Counted from the first letter of the stretch, positions 18,735-28,193 are shown. The stretch is DNA of 59,235 nt from Clostridia bacterium (GCA_024404145.1 JAKSQK010000009.1:1-59235); one strand, 5' to 3'. The notes: generated by a model from the letters alone, not told the origin. Translations and numbers: made by a program.

Positions 18735-18767
18735 AGACACAAAGAATAAAATTCCTTGTGTCTTTTT
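18731..18767. terminator. bidirectional terminator between tRNA-Pro region and pgeF
   Basis: The 12-bp stem AAAAAGACACAA / TTGTGTCTTTTT has A and T runs on both sides. It covers the pgeF stop at 18766 and serves both convergent transcripts. Confidence 0.75.
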
Positions 18768-19587
18768 ATTTTAGCTCTATAATTGCCGCCATATTGCCCC
18801 TATGTATGCCTTGCGCTCTATGCGAAAACATTTCATCACTGTTACATTTTGTACAAATATCGGAAATATCAATATTTTGAGAGCTTATGCCGACTTCGTT
18901 TAATATGATTTCATTTGCTTTTTTTAAGTCAAGCAAAAATTTGCCTGATTTTGTTTTTGTAAAGATAAGAGAATTATCAAATCCTGCGCTTAAAAACTCA
19001 TTATAAACTGCATTATCGACCTCGTAACAGCATTTTCCGATACAAGGCCCTATAACGGCTATAATATCAGTCGGGTTGCAGGAATATTCGTTTTTCATAA
19101 TTTCTACGGTCTTTTTGCCGATACGCTTAACCGTTCCTCTCCAACCCGAATGGGAAGAGGCAATAACCTTTTTTACAGGGTCGCAAAACAAAAGCGGAGT
19201 ACAGTCGGCAAACTGCGTAACGAGGGCAACATTTCTGCAATTTGTTACAAGCCCGTCAATATCCTCAAAGGAAGGCGCCGAAAAGCCCGTTCCCCTGTCT
19301 TTTTCGGTAACGCAGATAACATTATCTGTATGGGTTTGCTTTGTAAAAACAAGGTTTTCGGGGTTTATATTTACGGCATCGCATAAAATTTTGTAGTTTT
19401 CTCTGACATTGTTCGGGTCGTCGCCCCTGTTAAAACTCATATTCATTGAGGAAAAACAGCCGTTGCTTACCCCTCCGAGACGGGTTGAAAAAGCATGATT
19501 TGTAATGCCCGTTGCAGAGATTTTCGGGAATGTAAAATACTGCAAATTCCCCTTTATATTAAGAGATGTTGTTATCGTTTTCATCAT
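18766..19587 (-). CDS. pgeF: peptidoglycan editing factor PgeF / laccase-domain protein
   Basis: A 273-residue YfiH/DUF152 protein. The zinc site residues are in 'FADCTPLLFCDP', 'ASSHSGWRGTVKRI' and 'IGPCIGKCCYEV'. Members act on purine nucleosides in vitro and, as PgeF, remove misincorporated L-Ser from peptidoglycan precursors. The sequence does not tell which role dominates. Its start overlaps the end of the phosphatase gene by 29 bp, and no strong Shine-Dalgarno is seen. Confidence 0.88.
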   Translation of the reverse strand: MMKTITTSLNIKGNLQYFTFPKISATGITNHAFSTRLGGVSNGCFSSMNMSFNRGDDPNNVRENYKILCDAVNINPENLVFTKQTHTDNVICVTEKDRGTGFSAPSFEDIDGLVTNCRNVALVTQFADCTPLLFCDPVKKVIASSHSGWRGTVKRIGKKTVEIMKNEYSCNPTDIIAVIGPCIGKCCYEVDNAVYNEFLSAGFDNSLIFTKTKSGKFLLDLKKANEIILNEVGISSQNIDISDICTKCNSDEMFSHRAQGIHRGNMAAIIELK

Positions 19588-20296
19588 TTTTTATAAAAAC
19601 AAAATCACCCGTTTTTTGGATAATATTGTCATAAAAGGTTTCCTTGAAGGTTGACTTTATATATTGAAGCGCTTCGTCTAAACAGGGCGGACGGTATTTG
19701 ACGGCATGGGCATCAGATGCAACAAAAGACACGCAACCGTTTCCAAGTAGTTTTTTTACAAGTTTATGAGAAGATTTTTTAGTAACGAAAGAAGCGTTTA
19801 TCTGACCCAAAAAAGCTCCATCGGAAAGGGCTTTAAGCAGTTTTTTATATCCGCTTTGGTCAGAAAGCCGTTCGATATGCGCAATAATGGGCGTAAGACC
19901 GACGGTAGACTTTATATTCATAAGGTCTTTAATCATATCATCGCTTATGCTTTGCGGCAAAATCTCGATAAGGATATAATCTGTGTCGCCGAGGCGAAGA
20001 GCCGTCAAATCGGGGCTTTTTCCGATACCGTAAAAATAAGCGACCTCTGCGCCAAGATGTATTTTCGGTAAAGAATCGTCATCTTTAATCTGGGATAATA
20101 GAAAATTATAACTTTTTTCTCGGTTTTCCAAAAAATCTTCAAGCGCCATACTCATAGGGAAAAAATGAGGGGTTGCAAAAACATCGGTAACGCCCTGTTC
20201 TTTATAAATATTAAGCATTTCAAGGGAAACTTCTGCATTTGCGGCGCCGTCATCAAGCGCAGGAAGAAGGTGAGCATGAATATCGGTTTTTCTCAA
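19559..20296 (-). CDS. CpsB/YwqE-type tyrosine-protein phosphatase (PHP domain)
   Basis: A 245-residue PHP-fold metal phosphatase. Metal ligands appear in TDIHAHLLPALDDGA near the N-terminus, in 'ATPHFFP', in 'IAHIERL' and in 'VASDAHAVKYRPP' near residue 195. The family dephosphorylates the C-terminal tyrosine cluster of the cognate BY-kinase, encoded just upstream (55 bp gap). Kinase, adaptor and phosphatase thus form one transcript. Confidence 0.9.
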   Translation of the reverse strand: MRKTDIHAHLLPALDDGAANAEVSLEMLNIYKEQGVTDVFATPHFFPMSMALEDFLENREKSYNFLLSQIKDDDSLPKIHLGAEVAYFYGIGKSPDLTALRLGDTDYILIEILPQSISDDMIKDLMNIKSTVGLTPIIAHIERLSDQSGYKKLLKALSDGAFLGQINASFVTKKSSHKLVKKLLGNGCVSFVASDAHAVKYRPPCLDEALQYIKSTFKETFYDNIIQKTGDFVFIKNDENDNNIS

Positions 20297-20351
20297 AACT
20301 ATACCACCTTAAAATAAAAATAAGGGGAGATAAAACATCTCCCCCTTTATA

Positions 20352-21497
20352 TTATTGTTGATTTTCATCGTCGCTTTTGGGGTTGTTACTGGGGGCAGAA
20401 CGACGACTGTTTGATTCATAGCTTTTATATTCGCTGCCGTAGCCGCCGTATCCGTAGCGGTTATTATATCCACCGCCGTAGCCGCTAAATCCACCACTGT
20501 AGCCACCGCCGTAGCCATAGCCACCGCCATAGCCACCGCCATAGCCACCACCGTAGCCACCGCCATAGCCATAGCCACCGCCATAGCCACCACCGTAGCC
20601 ACCGCCGTAGCCACCGCCGTAGCCACCACCGTAGCCACCGCCGTAGCCACCGCCATAGCCGTAACGGTTATAGTATCTGTATTTTTTGGCATAATTATAG
20701 TCTGAATCATAGGTGCTCTTGCGGTAAACATATTTTGTTTTTGATTTTGGGTTTATTCCGTTCATTATGGCGCCCAAAACATTAATATTTGCAAATTGCA
20801 TCATTTCTATTGCTTTGTTTATCGAAAAATGCGGAGTATAGCCGTCTCTTACAACAAGGATAACGCCGGCAGTATTCGGAGCGACGATAAGCAAGTCTGA
20901 AACGACATTAAGAGGAGGAGTATCGACAATAACAAGGTCATAAACCGAGTTAAGATAAACCATCAGGTCGGAAAAGGTCTGCGAATCGAGCATTTCCGAA
21001 GGGTTAGGAGGCAAAGGACCTGCCGTAAGCAAATCGAGCATAGGATTTATCTGCTGAACAGCATCGTTTACTTCCATAGTTCCGTCTATAATACTTGAAA
21101 GGCCGGCTGTATTTTCTTTCTTGAATTTTTTATGGAGAGAAGCGCGTCTTAAATCGGCGTCAATAATCAAAACTTTTTTACCGAGCTGCGAAAAAGCAAC
21201 CGCCAAATTTGCCGAGGTGGTCGATTTACCTTCACCTGCATTGGCGCTTGTTACAGCAAAAGAATTTCCGCCGTTTTCAGAGAGCAAAAACGCAATGCTC
21301 GTTCTTAAATTTTTATATGCTTCTACAATGGCGAACGGCGTACGGGGGAGTTTTGTCGAATTGGCTTTGAAGGATGCGCCTTCGTTATTGTTTTCTGCTG
21401 TTTCCTCTTGCGGAGTTTGAGCGGTTTCTATATCGGTTTCGGGGCTTTTTGTAATCTCCGAATCTATTTCGTTTTCAATTTTATCTTTTCTTTTCAC
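20352..21497 (-). CDS. CpsD/YwqD-type tyrosine kinase with a long Gly-Tyr repeat tail
   Basis: A 381-residue BY-kinase. The N-terminal 45 residues are acidic and low-complexity. Walker A ANAGEGKSTT is near residue 84, Walker A' VLIIDADLRR near 110, and Walker B LVIVDTPP near 185. The last 110 residues are unusual: after YYNRYGY come about a dozen GGGY units, then a Ser/Asn/Glu tail. The C-terminal Tyr cluster of these kinases is the autophosphorylation site, normally only a few residues. At DNA level the tail is a 12-bp tandem repeat (about 20470-20665). It probably works with the membrane adaptor at 22275. Confidence 0.9.
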   Translation of the reverse strand: MKRKDKIENEIDSEITKSPETDIETAQTPQEETAENNNEGASFKANSTKLPRTPFAIVEAYKNLRTSIAFLLSENGGNSFAVTSANAGEGKSTTSANLAVAFSQLGKKVLIIDADLRRASLHKKFKKENTAGLSSIIDGTMEVNDAVQQINPMLDLLTAGPLPPNPSEMLDSQTFSDLMVYLNSVYDLVIVDTPPLNVVSDLLIVAPNTAGVILVVRDGYTPHFSINKAIEMMQFANINVLGAIMNGINPKSKTKYVYRKSTYDSDYNYAKKYRYYNRYGYGGGYGGGYGGGYGGGYGGGYGGGYGGGYGYGGGYGGGYGGGYGGGYGYGGGYSGGFSGYGGGYNNRYGYGGYGSEYKSYESNSRRSAPSNNPKSDDENQQ

Positions 21498-22275
21498 TTA
21501 AATAACCGCCTTTCCAATTTCGGCCGTAACCGTAGCCGTATTTGCCGTAAGAAGTATTTGAAATACCGTCGAAATCCGGAACCGTTCCGAGCAAAGGAAC
21601 ATCGTATTTTTCAACAAATTCGGCTTCGCCTCTTATTGCAGGGTCTAAAATATCAATAACAAAAATCGTTACATAAGCAATGATAAATCCGAGCAGAGCA
21701 AATATAGCGGTATTTTGAAGTTCGTTCGGATAGGTTTTTGAAAAGGACATTGCAGTTGAAGAAATGGCTAACTCGACGCCTTTAAGCTCAAGAGGAACGA
21801 TTTTACAAGCAAGTTCCGCATAGGCATTTGCAAGTTTAATTGCCTCGTTTCCGTTAGAGGAAACAAATCTTATGTCAACCAAAAATGTTCCGTTTTCTCT
21901 CATCGAAATCGTAGATTTATTCATTAACGATTTGTAAGAATAATCCCCGTCAAGATATTCGGCGAGTTTTATGTATTTGTTTGGAGATTTTAATACCTCA
22001 ACTATATTTCTTGCGATAGAAAGGGAAGAGTTGATATCATAAGTGCTTATTGATTCTTCATCTGATTTAGAGCCGGAATTTTGACTTTCTTTATCAGACT
22101 GGGTCAAAATAGAGCCGTTGGTAACAATGATAGATGCTGATGCCGTATAAGAAGGAACTAAAACCAGTTTACTATACGCAAAGGCCGAAACACCGAAAAC
22201 GATAGCGGCAAGAATAAGTATCCAAATGCGCTTAAGCGCTAAATCAAGCAAGTAAGTGAAAGAAAAATTTTGCAT
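21481..22275 (-). CDS. Wzz/YwqC-type chain-length determinant and BY-kinase adaptor
   Basis: A membrane protein of about 264 residues with a TM segment near residues 15-40 and another near 190-210, flanking an extracytoplasmic coiled region. The C-terminus 'AEFVEKYDVPLLGTVPDF' is the cytoplasmic activator of the kinase. The open frame starts at 22344, but GAGG lies a few bases before the ATG at 22275 (MQNFSF), which is preferred. It overlaps the kinase gene by 17 bp. The C-terminal tail also has Gly/Tyr-rich residues (SYGKYGYGYGRNW). Confidence 0.87.
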   Translation of the reverse strand: MQNFSFTYLLDLALKRIWILILAAIVFGVSAFAYSKLVLVPSYTASASIIVTNGSILTQSDKESQNSGSKSDEESISTYDINSSLSIARNIVEVLKSPNKYIKLAEYLDGDYSYKSLMNKSTISMRENGTFLVDIRFVSSNGNEAIKLANAYAELACKIVPLELKGVELAISSTAMSFSKTYPNELQNTAIFALLGFIIAYVTIFVIDILDPAIRGEAEFVEKYDVPLLGTVPDFDGISNTSYGKYGYGYGRNWKGGYLSEKKR

Positions 22276-22340
22276 AGTATGCCTCTTTTCAAAAATTATA
22301 AATCTATTCAAGGCCATTCTACCATTTTTTGAATGATATT

Positions 22341-23120
22341 TCAAGTGTTTTTATTCAATAAAAAATCGAAAGAATATAAAAGTTCAGGAACGGCAGAAAA
22401 AGCATCGCTGTAAACTTCTATCAAACCCGTTCCGTTAAAGCCGACTTTTTTTGCAAGAGAAAAAAACGAATCAAAATCGAAAGTGCCTTTCGAAGGGATA
22501 AGACAGTCGTTTTTTTCGTTGTTATCGCTCAAATGAATATGCTTTACCTTCGTTTTAAGCGCCGAAAGAGTATCAAAAGGCGAATAACCGCCTCTGATAC
22601 ACTGCTTTATATCGAGGCAAAACTTTGCGTCGTCTTTAAGATAATCGGACATATTTTTCAAAAACTCAAAGTTTCCCGCCCTATATCCTACAACATTTTC
22701 CTGCAAGAGAATACTGCCGTTTTTACCGACGGCTTCCGAAATATCCATAAAGCGCTCAAAATATTCTCTGTCGTCTAAAATTCCGTTTGGCTTTCCGCCG
22801 TGAAGAATTATATATTTTGCGCCGAGTTCGGAACAAATTTCGCCGTAGCGCTTAAAAAAATCGAGCGCTTCTTCGGTTCTCCTTTCGTATGCCGAAAAAA
22901 AGAAGAATGATTCGGCAAAAGACATCGTAGGGTGAATGGAAACAACATCTATACCGTAGCAGTCGCAAATCGATTTCAGAAGTTTGACAAAACTGTCCGA
23001 AAGTTCGCCTACCGCATTAAAGAAAATTTCGGTTGTTTTTATTCCGGCTTTTCCGAGAATTTCGAGGGCCTTTTCGGTAATCATCGGATAAAAGCAAGAA
23101 GAAGATATGCCGAGATTCAT
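22341..23120 (-). CDS. sugar phosphate isomerase/epimerase-type TIM barrel
   Basis: A 259-residue xylose-isomerase-like TIM-barrel protein (AP endonuclease 2 superfamily). It has strand motifs 'YIILHGGKP', 'LLQENV', 'FCLDIKQ', 'VKHIHLSDN' and 'GLIEVYSD', which supply Glu, Asp and His ligands for a divalent metal. The substrate cannot be predicted. Its start overlaps the rqcH end by 4 bp. Confidence 0.82.
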   Translation of the reverse strand: MNLGISSSCFYPMITEKALEILGKAGIKTTEIFFNAVGELSDSFVKLLKSICDCYGIDVVSIHPTMSFAESFFFFSAYERRTEEALDFFKRYGEICSELGAKYIILHGGKPNGILDDREYFERFMDISEAVGKNGSILLQENVVGYRAGNFEFLKNMSDYLKDDAKFCLDIKQCIRGGYSPFDTLSALKTKVKHIHLSDNNEKNDCLIPSKGTFDFDSFFSLAKKVGFNGTGLIEVYSDAFSAVPELLYSFDFLLNKNT

Positions 23121-24832
23121 AAATTTTCTCCTTCCGGTGTTACAAAAACGGTTTTGTTGTTTGTATAAATAACCATTCCGGGTTTGGCGCCCGATGGCTT
23201 TTTAACATACTTGATTTTTGTATAATCAACGGGAACATTTGAAGAATTTTGCGCCCTTGAATTTTTTGCGGCAAGTTTGGCGGCGAAAACTATAGTTTCG
23301 TCGCTTAAAGCTTCTCCGCCCGAAAAAACAACAACATGTGAGCCGTGAACATTTTTGGTATGGAACCACATATCGTTTTTGCCCGATAACTTTGTTGTTA
23401 TGAGGTCGTTTTGAATATTGTTTTTGCCGACGATAATCTTAAAACCTTCGGCGCTTCTCAATTCCTTGAAAGCGCTTGTCGGCGCTTTTTGTTTTTTGCT
23501 TTCGGTGCGTTTTATATACCCCGACAAATAAAGTTCGTTCTTAATTTCCCTTAAATCGGAAAGGGTTTCGCAACGGGATAAATTATCAAAAACCGAAGAA
23601 AGATAATCTATTTCGGCATTGTCTTTTTCGATTAAATCCAAAAGAGTTGATGCGGCAATGCTTTTCTTTTTATATTCCTTAAAATATTTTTGAGCATTGT
23701 TTTGGGGAGAAAGAGAGGGGTCGAGCATAATTTTGATATCCGAAAGATTTTCGTCATAAAAATTCTTAACCGTTATCTCTTTTGCGCCCGAGCAAATGTT
23801 TGAGATATTTGCTTTTATGAGTTCCCCTTTTATGCGAAGAATCTCTCGCTTTTCGCAGGATAAAAGTTCGTTTTTTCTTGCCGAAAGCCGTTTTTCGGCT
23901 CTTGAAATAAGGGTTTGAACATATTTGGAAACATCGCCCGTGATTCTGTTTTTTGCGGCATTTTTTTCTCTTTGCAAATAAAAGGCATCAAGCAGTTGCC
24001 CGAAAGTTTCAAACTCCTTATTTTCGCAAAGATTATTATACTGTAAAATCGGGAGGTATGAAAAATCAAAAGGCACACCGTTTTTTATCAGCATAAACGG
24101 AACGGGGGCAGAGCATAAAAGCGCCTTTAATTTTTCAAGTTCGTTTTTAAGCGAAGAAAACTCCGAAATTTCGCAAACGGGAACATCGGAAAGTTTTGAC
24201 AAGAATATTATTTCACGGCAGATAATGGGCGAAACACCGCCTACCGTATCTAAAACTGCCTTTGAAAGCAAGGTTTCGCCGAGCGATGAAATTTTATCAA
24301 CAATAACGGCGGTATCGGTTGAAAAAATATCATACTTTTCCTGCGGAATCGGATATTTATATACGGCGCCGGACATAATTATTCGCTCGGCACATATATC
24401 GGTTCGGCGAAGAGCGTCAATAATTTTGCCGTCTTCCGAGAGCAAAACAACATTTCCCATATTTCCGATAAGTTCGCAAACGATTTTTCTCTTAATTCTG
24501 TCGCCGAGTTCGTTTGTTGCCTCAAAGGTAAACTCGACAATTCTCTCAAAACCTTTTTGCGAAACATCGGTTAAACGGGCAGAAGAAAAATATTTTCGCA
24601 AAAGCATACAAAACATCGGGGGTTTTTCGGGATTTTCGGGCTTCATTTCGGTAAAATGTACTCTTGCCATACCGTTTTTTACCGAAATCATAAGCCGTTT
24701 CACAAAGCCCTTTTTCCTTAAAATCAAACAAATTTCGCTGTTTGACGGCTGGTAAATTTTATCAATATGAGAATCGACGGCGGTTTTTAGTTCATTAACC
24801 AAAACGCCGGTAAAAATGCCGTCAAAAGCCAT
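23117..24832 (-). CDS. rqcH: ribosome quality control protein RqcH (NFACT family)
   Basis: A 571-residue NFACT protein. NFACT-N opens with MAFDGIFTGVLVNELK; a central helical coil follows (about residues 290-430), then NFACT-R with 'KNDMWFHTKNVHGSHVVV' near 490. RqcH binds obstructed 50S subunits and recruits tRNA-Ala to add alanine tails to stalled chains. Length matches family members (about 570). It is co-directional with trmK, 3 bp away, linking ribosome rescue and tRNA modification. Confidence 0.93.
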   Translation of the reverse strand: MAFDGIFTGVLVNELKTAVDSHIDKIYQPSNSEICLILRKKGFVKRLMISVKNGMARVHFTEMKPENPEKPPMFCMLLRKYFSSARLTDVSQKGFERIVEFTFEATNELGDRIKRKIVCELIGNMGNVVLLSEDGKIIDALRRTDICAERIIMSGAVYKYPIPQEKYDIFSTDTAVIVDKISSLGETLLSKAVLDTVGGVSPIICREIIFLSKLSDVPVCEISEFSSLKNELEKLKALLCSAPVPFMLIKNGVPFDFSYLPILQYNNLCENKEFETFGQLLDAFYLQREKNAAKNRITGDVSKYVQTLISRAEKRLSARKNELLSCEKREILRIKGELIKANISNICSGAKEITVKNFYDENLSDIKIMLDPSLSPQNNAQKYFKEYKKKSIAASTLLDLIEKDNAEIDYLSSVFDNLSRCETLSDLREIKNELYLSGYIKRTESKKQKAPTSAFKELRSAEGFKIIVGKNNIQNDLITTKLSGKNDMWFHTKNVHGSHVVVFSGGEALSDETIVFAAKLAAKNSRAQNSSNVPVDYTKIKYVKKPSGAKPGMVIYTNNKTVFVTPEGENL

Positions 24833-24835
24833 TTG

Positions 24836-25507
24836 TTATCCCTCCAATATGTTTTTAATTTCAGCCAGTGCCGTTTTTGTTTCGCTTAAAAGCGGCGAAT
24901 CAACACCCGCTTTTTCGAGGTCGGCAATACATTTTTTGCAGATATTATACTGCTTTTTTATATATGCAATATTTTCTTCGGTTGTCGGTTTTAATTCGCC
25001 TATTCTTTTTTTTGCAGGAGAAAGCAGCTGCTTTTTTCCTTCAAACCGGCAAAGCATAACCGAATAAATTTTGCCGTTTTCTGCAACGGCGGTTTCCTTT
25101 ATTACCGAAAAACCGTTTTCGGCTAAAAATATGCGCAACACCTTAGCGGCGGTCATAGGTTGAAGAACAAACAAAGAGTGTTTCTTAAAAGGGCACCTTT
25201 CGATTATGCCCGAAATAACATCTCCGCCCATACCCGCAATTACAACCGTTTGGGCATTTTCTTTTTCAACCTTTTCGAGCCCGTCGCAAAGGATAAGATT
25301 TACTCCGTTTGCACCGAGTTTTCTAATATTTTTTCTCGCGTTTTCGAGGGGCTTTTCGCAAATATCAGTTGCGGTAATACTCCCGTAGTTTCCGCTTAAA
25401 TAAAGCGCCGCAGGGAGATAGCCGTGGTCGGTTCCGACATCACAAACGCTCGTTCCCTGCGGTATCATAGATGCAACGGTTTTAAGTCTTTGGCTTAAAG
25501 AGTGCAT
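24836..25507 (-). CDS. trmK: tRNA (adenine22-N1)-methyltransferase TrmK
   Basis: A 223-residue class I SAM-dependent enzyme. Motif I is CDVGTDHGYLPAAL near residues 20-33; 'ITATDICEKPLENARKN' and 'IAGMGGDVI' complete the SAM site. TrmK makes m1A22 in tRNA-Ser and tRNA-Tyr. A C-terminal helical coiled region is present. The start overlaps the end of the DUF1858 gene by 1 bp. Confidence 0.9.
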   Translation of the reverse strand: MHSLSQRLKTVASMIPQGTSVCDVGTDHGYLPAALYLSGNYGSITATDICEKPLENARKNIRKLGANGVNLILCDGLEKVEKENAQTVVIAGMGGDVISGIIERCPFKKHSLFVLQPMTAAKVLRIFLAENGFSVIKETAVAENGKIYSVMLCRFEGKKQLLSPAKKRIGELKPTTEENIAYIKKQYNICKKCIADLEKAGVDSPLLSETKTALAEIKNILEG

Positions 25508-25707
25508 TATTTATTACCGAAATGTTCGTTTAGTTTTTTTACGAGCGCATCGCAGTCGGTTCCGTGAGCGGAACAGGCCTGTTCTATGCTTTCGCCTCTT
25601 GAACAGGGACAGCCGAGACAGTGCATACCGATAGCCAAAAAGTATTCGGAAACGGAGTTGTCCATATCGAGAATATCGCCGATAAGCATATCTTTTGTAA
25701 TAGTCAT
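25507..25707 (-). CDS. small DUF1858-family protein
   Basis: A 66-residue protein of the DUF1858 type, with the cysteine-rich centre GMHCLGCPCSRGESIEQAC near residues 25-45. In other organisms this domain occurs with hybrid-cluster and redox proteins; its role is not established. AAGGTG lies ahead of the ATG at 25707, which is preferred over the GTG 9 bases upstream. Confidence 0.8.
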   Translation of the reverse strand: MTITKDMLIGDILDMDNSVSEYFLAIGMHCLGCPCSRGESIEQACSAHGTDCDALVKKLNEHFGNK

Positions 25708-25768
25708 AATAATCACCTTGTTCTTTTTTTGAATGATACGGTTGTCGTTTTTGCGTGTTTATAATTTT

Positions 25769-25788
25769 CGGCGTTAAGCTTAACGCCG
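25769..25788. terminator. 20-bp palindrome after yhaM
   Basis: CGGCGTTAAGCTTAACGCCG is a perfect palindrome between yhaM and the DUF1858 gene. The T run is on the plus side only, so as a minus-strand terminator it would be weak; it may instead be an operator or mRNA-stabilising hairpin. Confidence 0.45.
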
Positions 25789-25796
25789 TTTTTTAC

Positions 25797-26765
25797 TTAA
25801 AAAAGTTTAATGTCTTCCGAAAGCTCGGTTCTTTGATGGTTGAAAAGTTTTCGGTTATCAAGCGCCCAAACGGGGTGAGAAAAACCGTCTTCGCCAACGC
25901 CCAAAAGCGCATCTTTCATCTCGTAAATTCTCGAATCCAAAAGGTCGAGTTCGGATAAAATTTCGGCTTCTATGGTCATCGGTTTAACACAGGCGCCGTA
26001 TTCGGGAATACCATGGTGGGACAAAATCATATGTTTAAGAAGGGTTGTCGTTTTTTCGCTTGTACCGAGTTTTTTGGCATAGGCGTCAATTTTTTCGGCG
26101 CCCATAGTAAGATGCCCCAAAAGATTTCCTTTAAGCGAATAGCCGTTTGCTATTCCCGTTTCGGCAACATCAAACTCGTCGATTTTTGCAATATCGTGCA
26201 AAAGAGCACCGGCAATTAACAAATCTTTGTCAACAAACGGATAGATATCGCAAACATTTTTACAAAGTTTAACTATCGAAAGGGTATGAAGAAGCAGACC
26301 GCCCCTAATTGCATGATGAAGTTTATAGGCGGCAGGCCAATATAAAAGCTTTTCCTTATAATCTGAATAAATCTCAAAAACCAGCGCTTTGAGTTCGGCA
26401 TCTTGGAACTCGTTTATAAAATTCAGCGCTTCCTTATACATTTCTTCAGAGGAATAGGCGGCGCTTTTAACCAAATCGTCGATTAAAACGCCGTCATCGG
26501 CACAAGCCGTTCTTATGCGTTCTATTCTAAGCTGGTCGGCGCCGTTATAGGTGGAAACAGTACCCCTTATTTTTACAATGTTGTTGACCTCGTATTCGCC
26601 GTGTTCCTGCGGAACATAGCGCCAAAGTTTGGCATTTATTTCGCCCGAGTTGTCGCCGAGGGTAAAATCAAGATAGGTATCGCCTTTTGAAGAGGTTTTT
26701 TTGTCAACGCTTTTTACAATGGCAAAGCCGTCGACTCTGCCGTCGTCAAGTTGAGTAAAATTCAT
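25797..26765 (-). CDS. yhaM: 3'-5' exoribonuclease YhaM family
   Basis: A 322-residue protein with an N-terminal OB fold (to about residue 100, 'YLDFTLGDNSGEINAKLW') and a C-terminal HD domain: 'LHHAIRGGLLLHTLSI' and 'AGALLHDIAKIDEF' carry the HD metal ligands, and 'MILSHHG' follows. YhaM trims short RNA 3' ends in Firmicutes. Normal length. It is 5 bp downstream of purA. Confidence 0.9.
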   Translation of the reverse strand: MNFTQLDDGRVDGFAIVKSVDKKTSSKGDTYLDFTLGDNSGEINAKLWRYVPQEHGEYEVNNIVKIRGTVSTYNGADQLRIERIRTACADDGVLIDDLVKSAAYSSEEMYKEALNFINEFQDAELKALVFEIYSDYKEKLLYWPAAYKLHHAIRGGLLLHTLSIVKLCKNVCDIYPFVDKDLLIAGALLHDIAKIDEFDVAETGIANGYSLKGNLLGHLTMGAEKIDAYAKKLGTSEKTTTLLKHMILSHHGIPEYGACVKPMTIEAEILSELDLLDSRIYEMKDALLGVGEDGFSHPVWALDNRKLFNHQRTELSEDIKLF

Positions 26766-26770
26766 AAAAG

Positions 26771-28048
26771 TTATTCCTTTACGATGATATTTTCTCTTGC
26801 CGGACCGTTGCTGATAAGGTTAATTTTGAAGCCGATTTCTTTTTCGATAAATTCGATATATTTACGGCAATTTTCGGGGAGTTTTGAATACTCGGTTATT
26901 CCCGAAATGTCGCATTTCCAGCCGGGCAGAGTTTTAAGAACGGGTTTTGCCTTTTCAAGACCGCTTGTAACGGGGAAATCGGTTGTGATTTTACCGTCAA
27001 TTTCGTAGGCGGTGCAAACCTTTATTTCGTCGAGATAACCGAGGGCGTCAACAACCGTTAAAACGGCATTTGTAGTACCCTGAACCTGACAGCCGTATTT
27101 CGTTGCAACACAGTCGAACCAACCCATTCTTCTGGGTCTTCCGGTAGTTGCGCCGTATTCGCCGCCGTCGCCGCCGTGTTTTCTCATCTCTTCTGCTTCA
27201 TCGCCGAATATCTCGCTGACAAAAGCACCTGCGCCGACGGCAGAAGAATATGCCTTAATAACGGTATAAATTTCTTTTATCGAATATGGCGGAAGACCGG
27301 TACTTACCGCACCGTAAGCTGCAATGGTGTTTGAAGAAGTAACCATCGGATAAATTCCGTGGTCGGTGTCTTTAAGGGTGCCGAGCTGACCCTCTAAAAG
27401 AATAGTTTTGCCTTCTTTTTCTGCCTCGTAAAGGAACTTGCGAACATCGCCGACAAACGGAGCGATTTTATTCTTCCATTCCATCATTTTATCGAAAAGC
27501 TCCTGCTCGTCTATGGGCTCTTTGCCGTAAAGATTTTTGATTAAAATATTCTTAACTTCAAGGACTCTCTTAATCTTTTTTCTTAAATTTTCTTCATCAA
27601 AGAGTTCGCAAACCTGAAAACCGATTTTTGCATATTTATCGGAATAGAAAGGAGCAATACCCGATTTTGTCGAGCCGAAACTTGCCTTTCCGAGACGCTC
27701 TTCTTCATAAACATCAAAGAGAACATGATAGGGCATAACAATTTGACAACGCTCCGAAACCATAAGTTTTGGAGCGGGAACGCCCTTGCTGATAATTTCG
27801 TTGTATTCGCTTAACAGTTTGTCAATATCGAGCGCAACGCCGTTGCCGATACAATTTACAACGCCATCGTTAAATGCGCCGGAGGGAAGGGTATGCAAAG
27901 CAAACTTGCCGTAATTGTTTTTAATAGTATGTCCGGCATTTGCGCCCCCTTGAAATCTTACAACTATATCGGCGTTCTTTGCCAACATATCGGTAATTTT
28001 TCCTTTACCTTCGTCGCCCCAGTTTGCGCCAACAACAGCTTTAACCAT
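26771..28048 (-). CDS. purA: adenylosuccinate synthetase
   Basis: A 425-residue PurA, catalysing GTP-dependent IMP + Asp to adenylosuccinate in AMP synthesis. GANWGDEGKGK holds the P-loop-like GTP site and catalytic Asp; 'GGANAGHTI' and 'TTGRPRRMGWFD' are the IMP/Asp motifs. AGAAGG lies seven bases before the ATG at 28048 (MVKAVV), favoured over the ATG six bases upstream. It is divergent from the SGNH gene. Confidence 0.95.
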   Translation of the reverse strand: MVKAVVGANWGDEGKGKITDMLAKNADIVVRFQGGANAGHTIKNNYGKFALHTLPSGAFNDGVVNCIGNGVALDIDKLLSEYNEIISKGVPAPKLMVSERCQIVMPYHVLFDVYEEERLGKASFGSTKSGIAPFYSDKYAKIGFQVCELFDEENLRKKIKRVLEVKNILIKNLYGKEPIDEQELFDKMMEWKNKIAPFVGDVRKFLYEAEKEGKTILLEGQLGTLKDTDHGIYPMVTSSNTIAAYGAVSTGLPPYSIKEIYTVIKAYSSAVGAGAFVSEIFGDEAEEMRKHGGDGGEYGATTGRPRRMGWFDCVATKYGCQVQGTTNAVLTVVDALGYLDEIKVCTAYEIDGKITTDFPVTSGLEKAKPVLKTLPGWKCDISGITEYSKLPENCRKYIEFIEKEIGFKINLISNGPARENIIVKE

Positions 28049-28193
28049 AGTCATACCTTCTTATAACAAAATATTACACTTTATTTTAACATTTTTTGCT
28101 ACGCATTTCAAGTGTATTTATACTATAATAGTTATACAATATTGTAATATTTACCGCAACATATGCTATAATAATAGAGCGAGGTATAAGAGA

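Noticed and set aside
20309..20731. A 140-codon Ala/Val/Met-rich frame overlapping the kinase tail
   Set aside because: It is the same 12-bp repeat read in another frame on the same strand; no ribosome site or family features.
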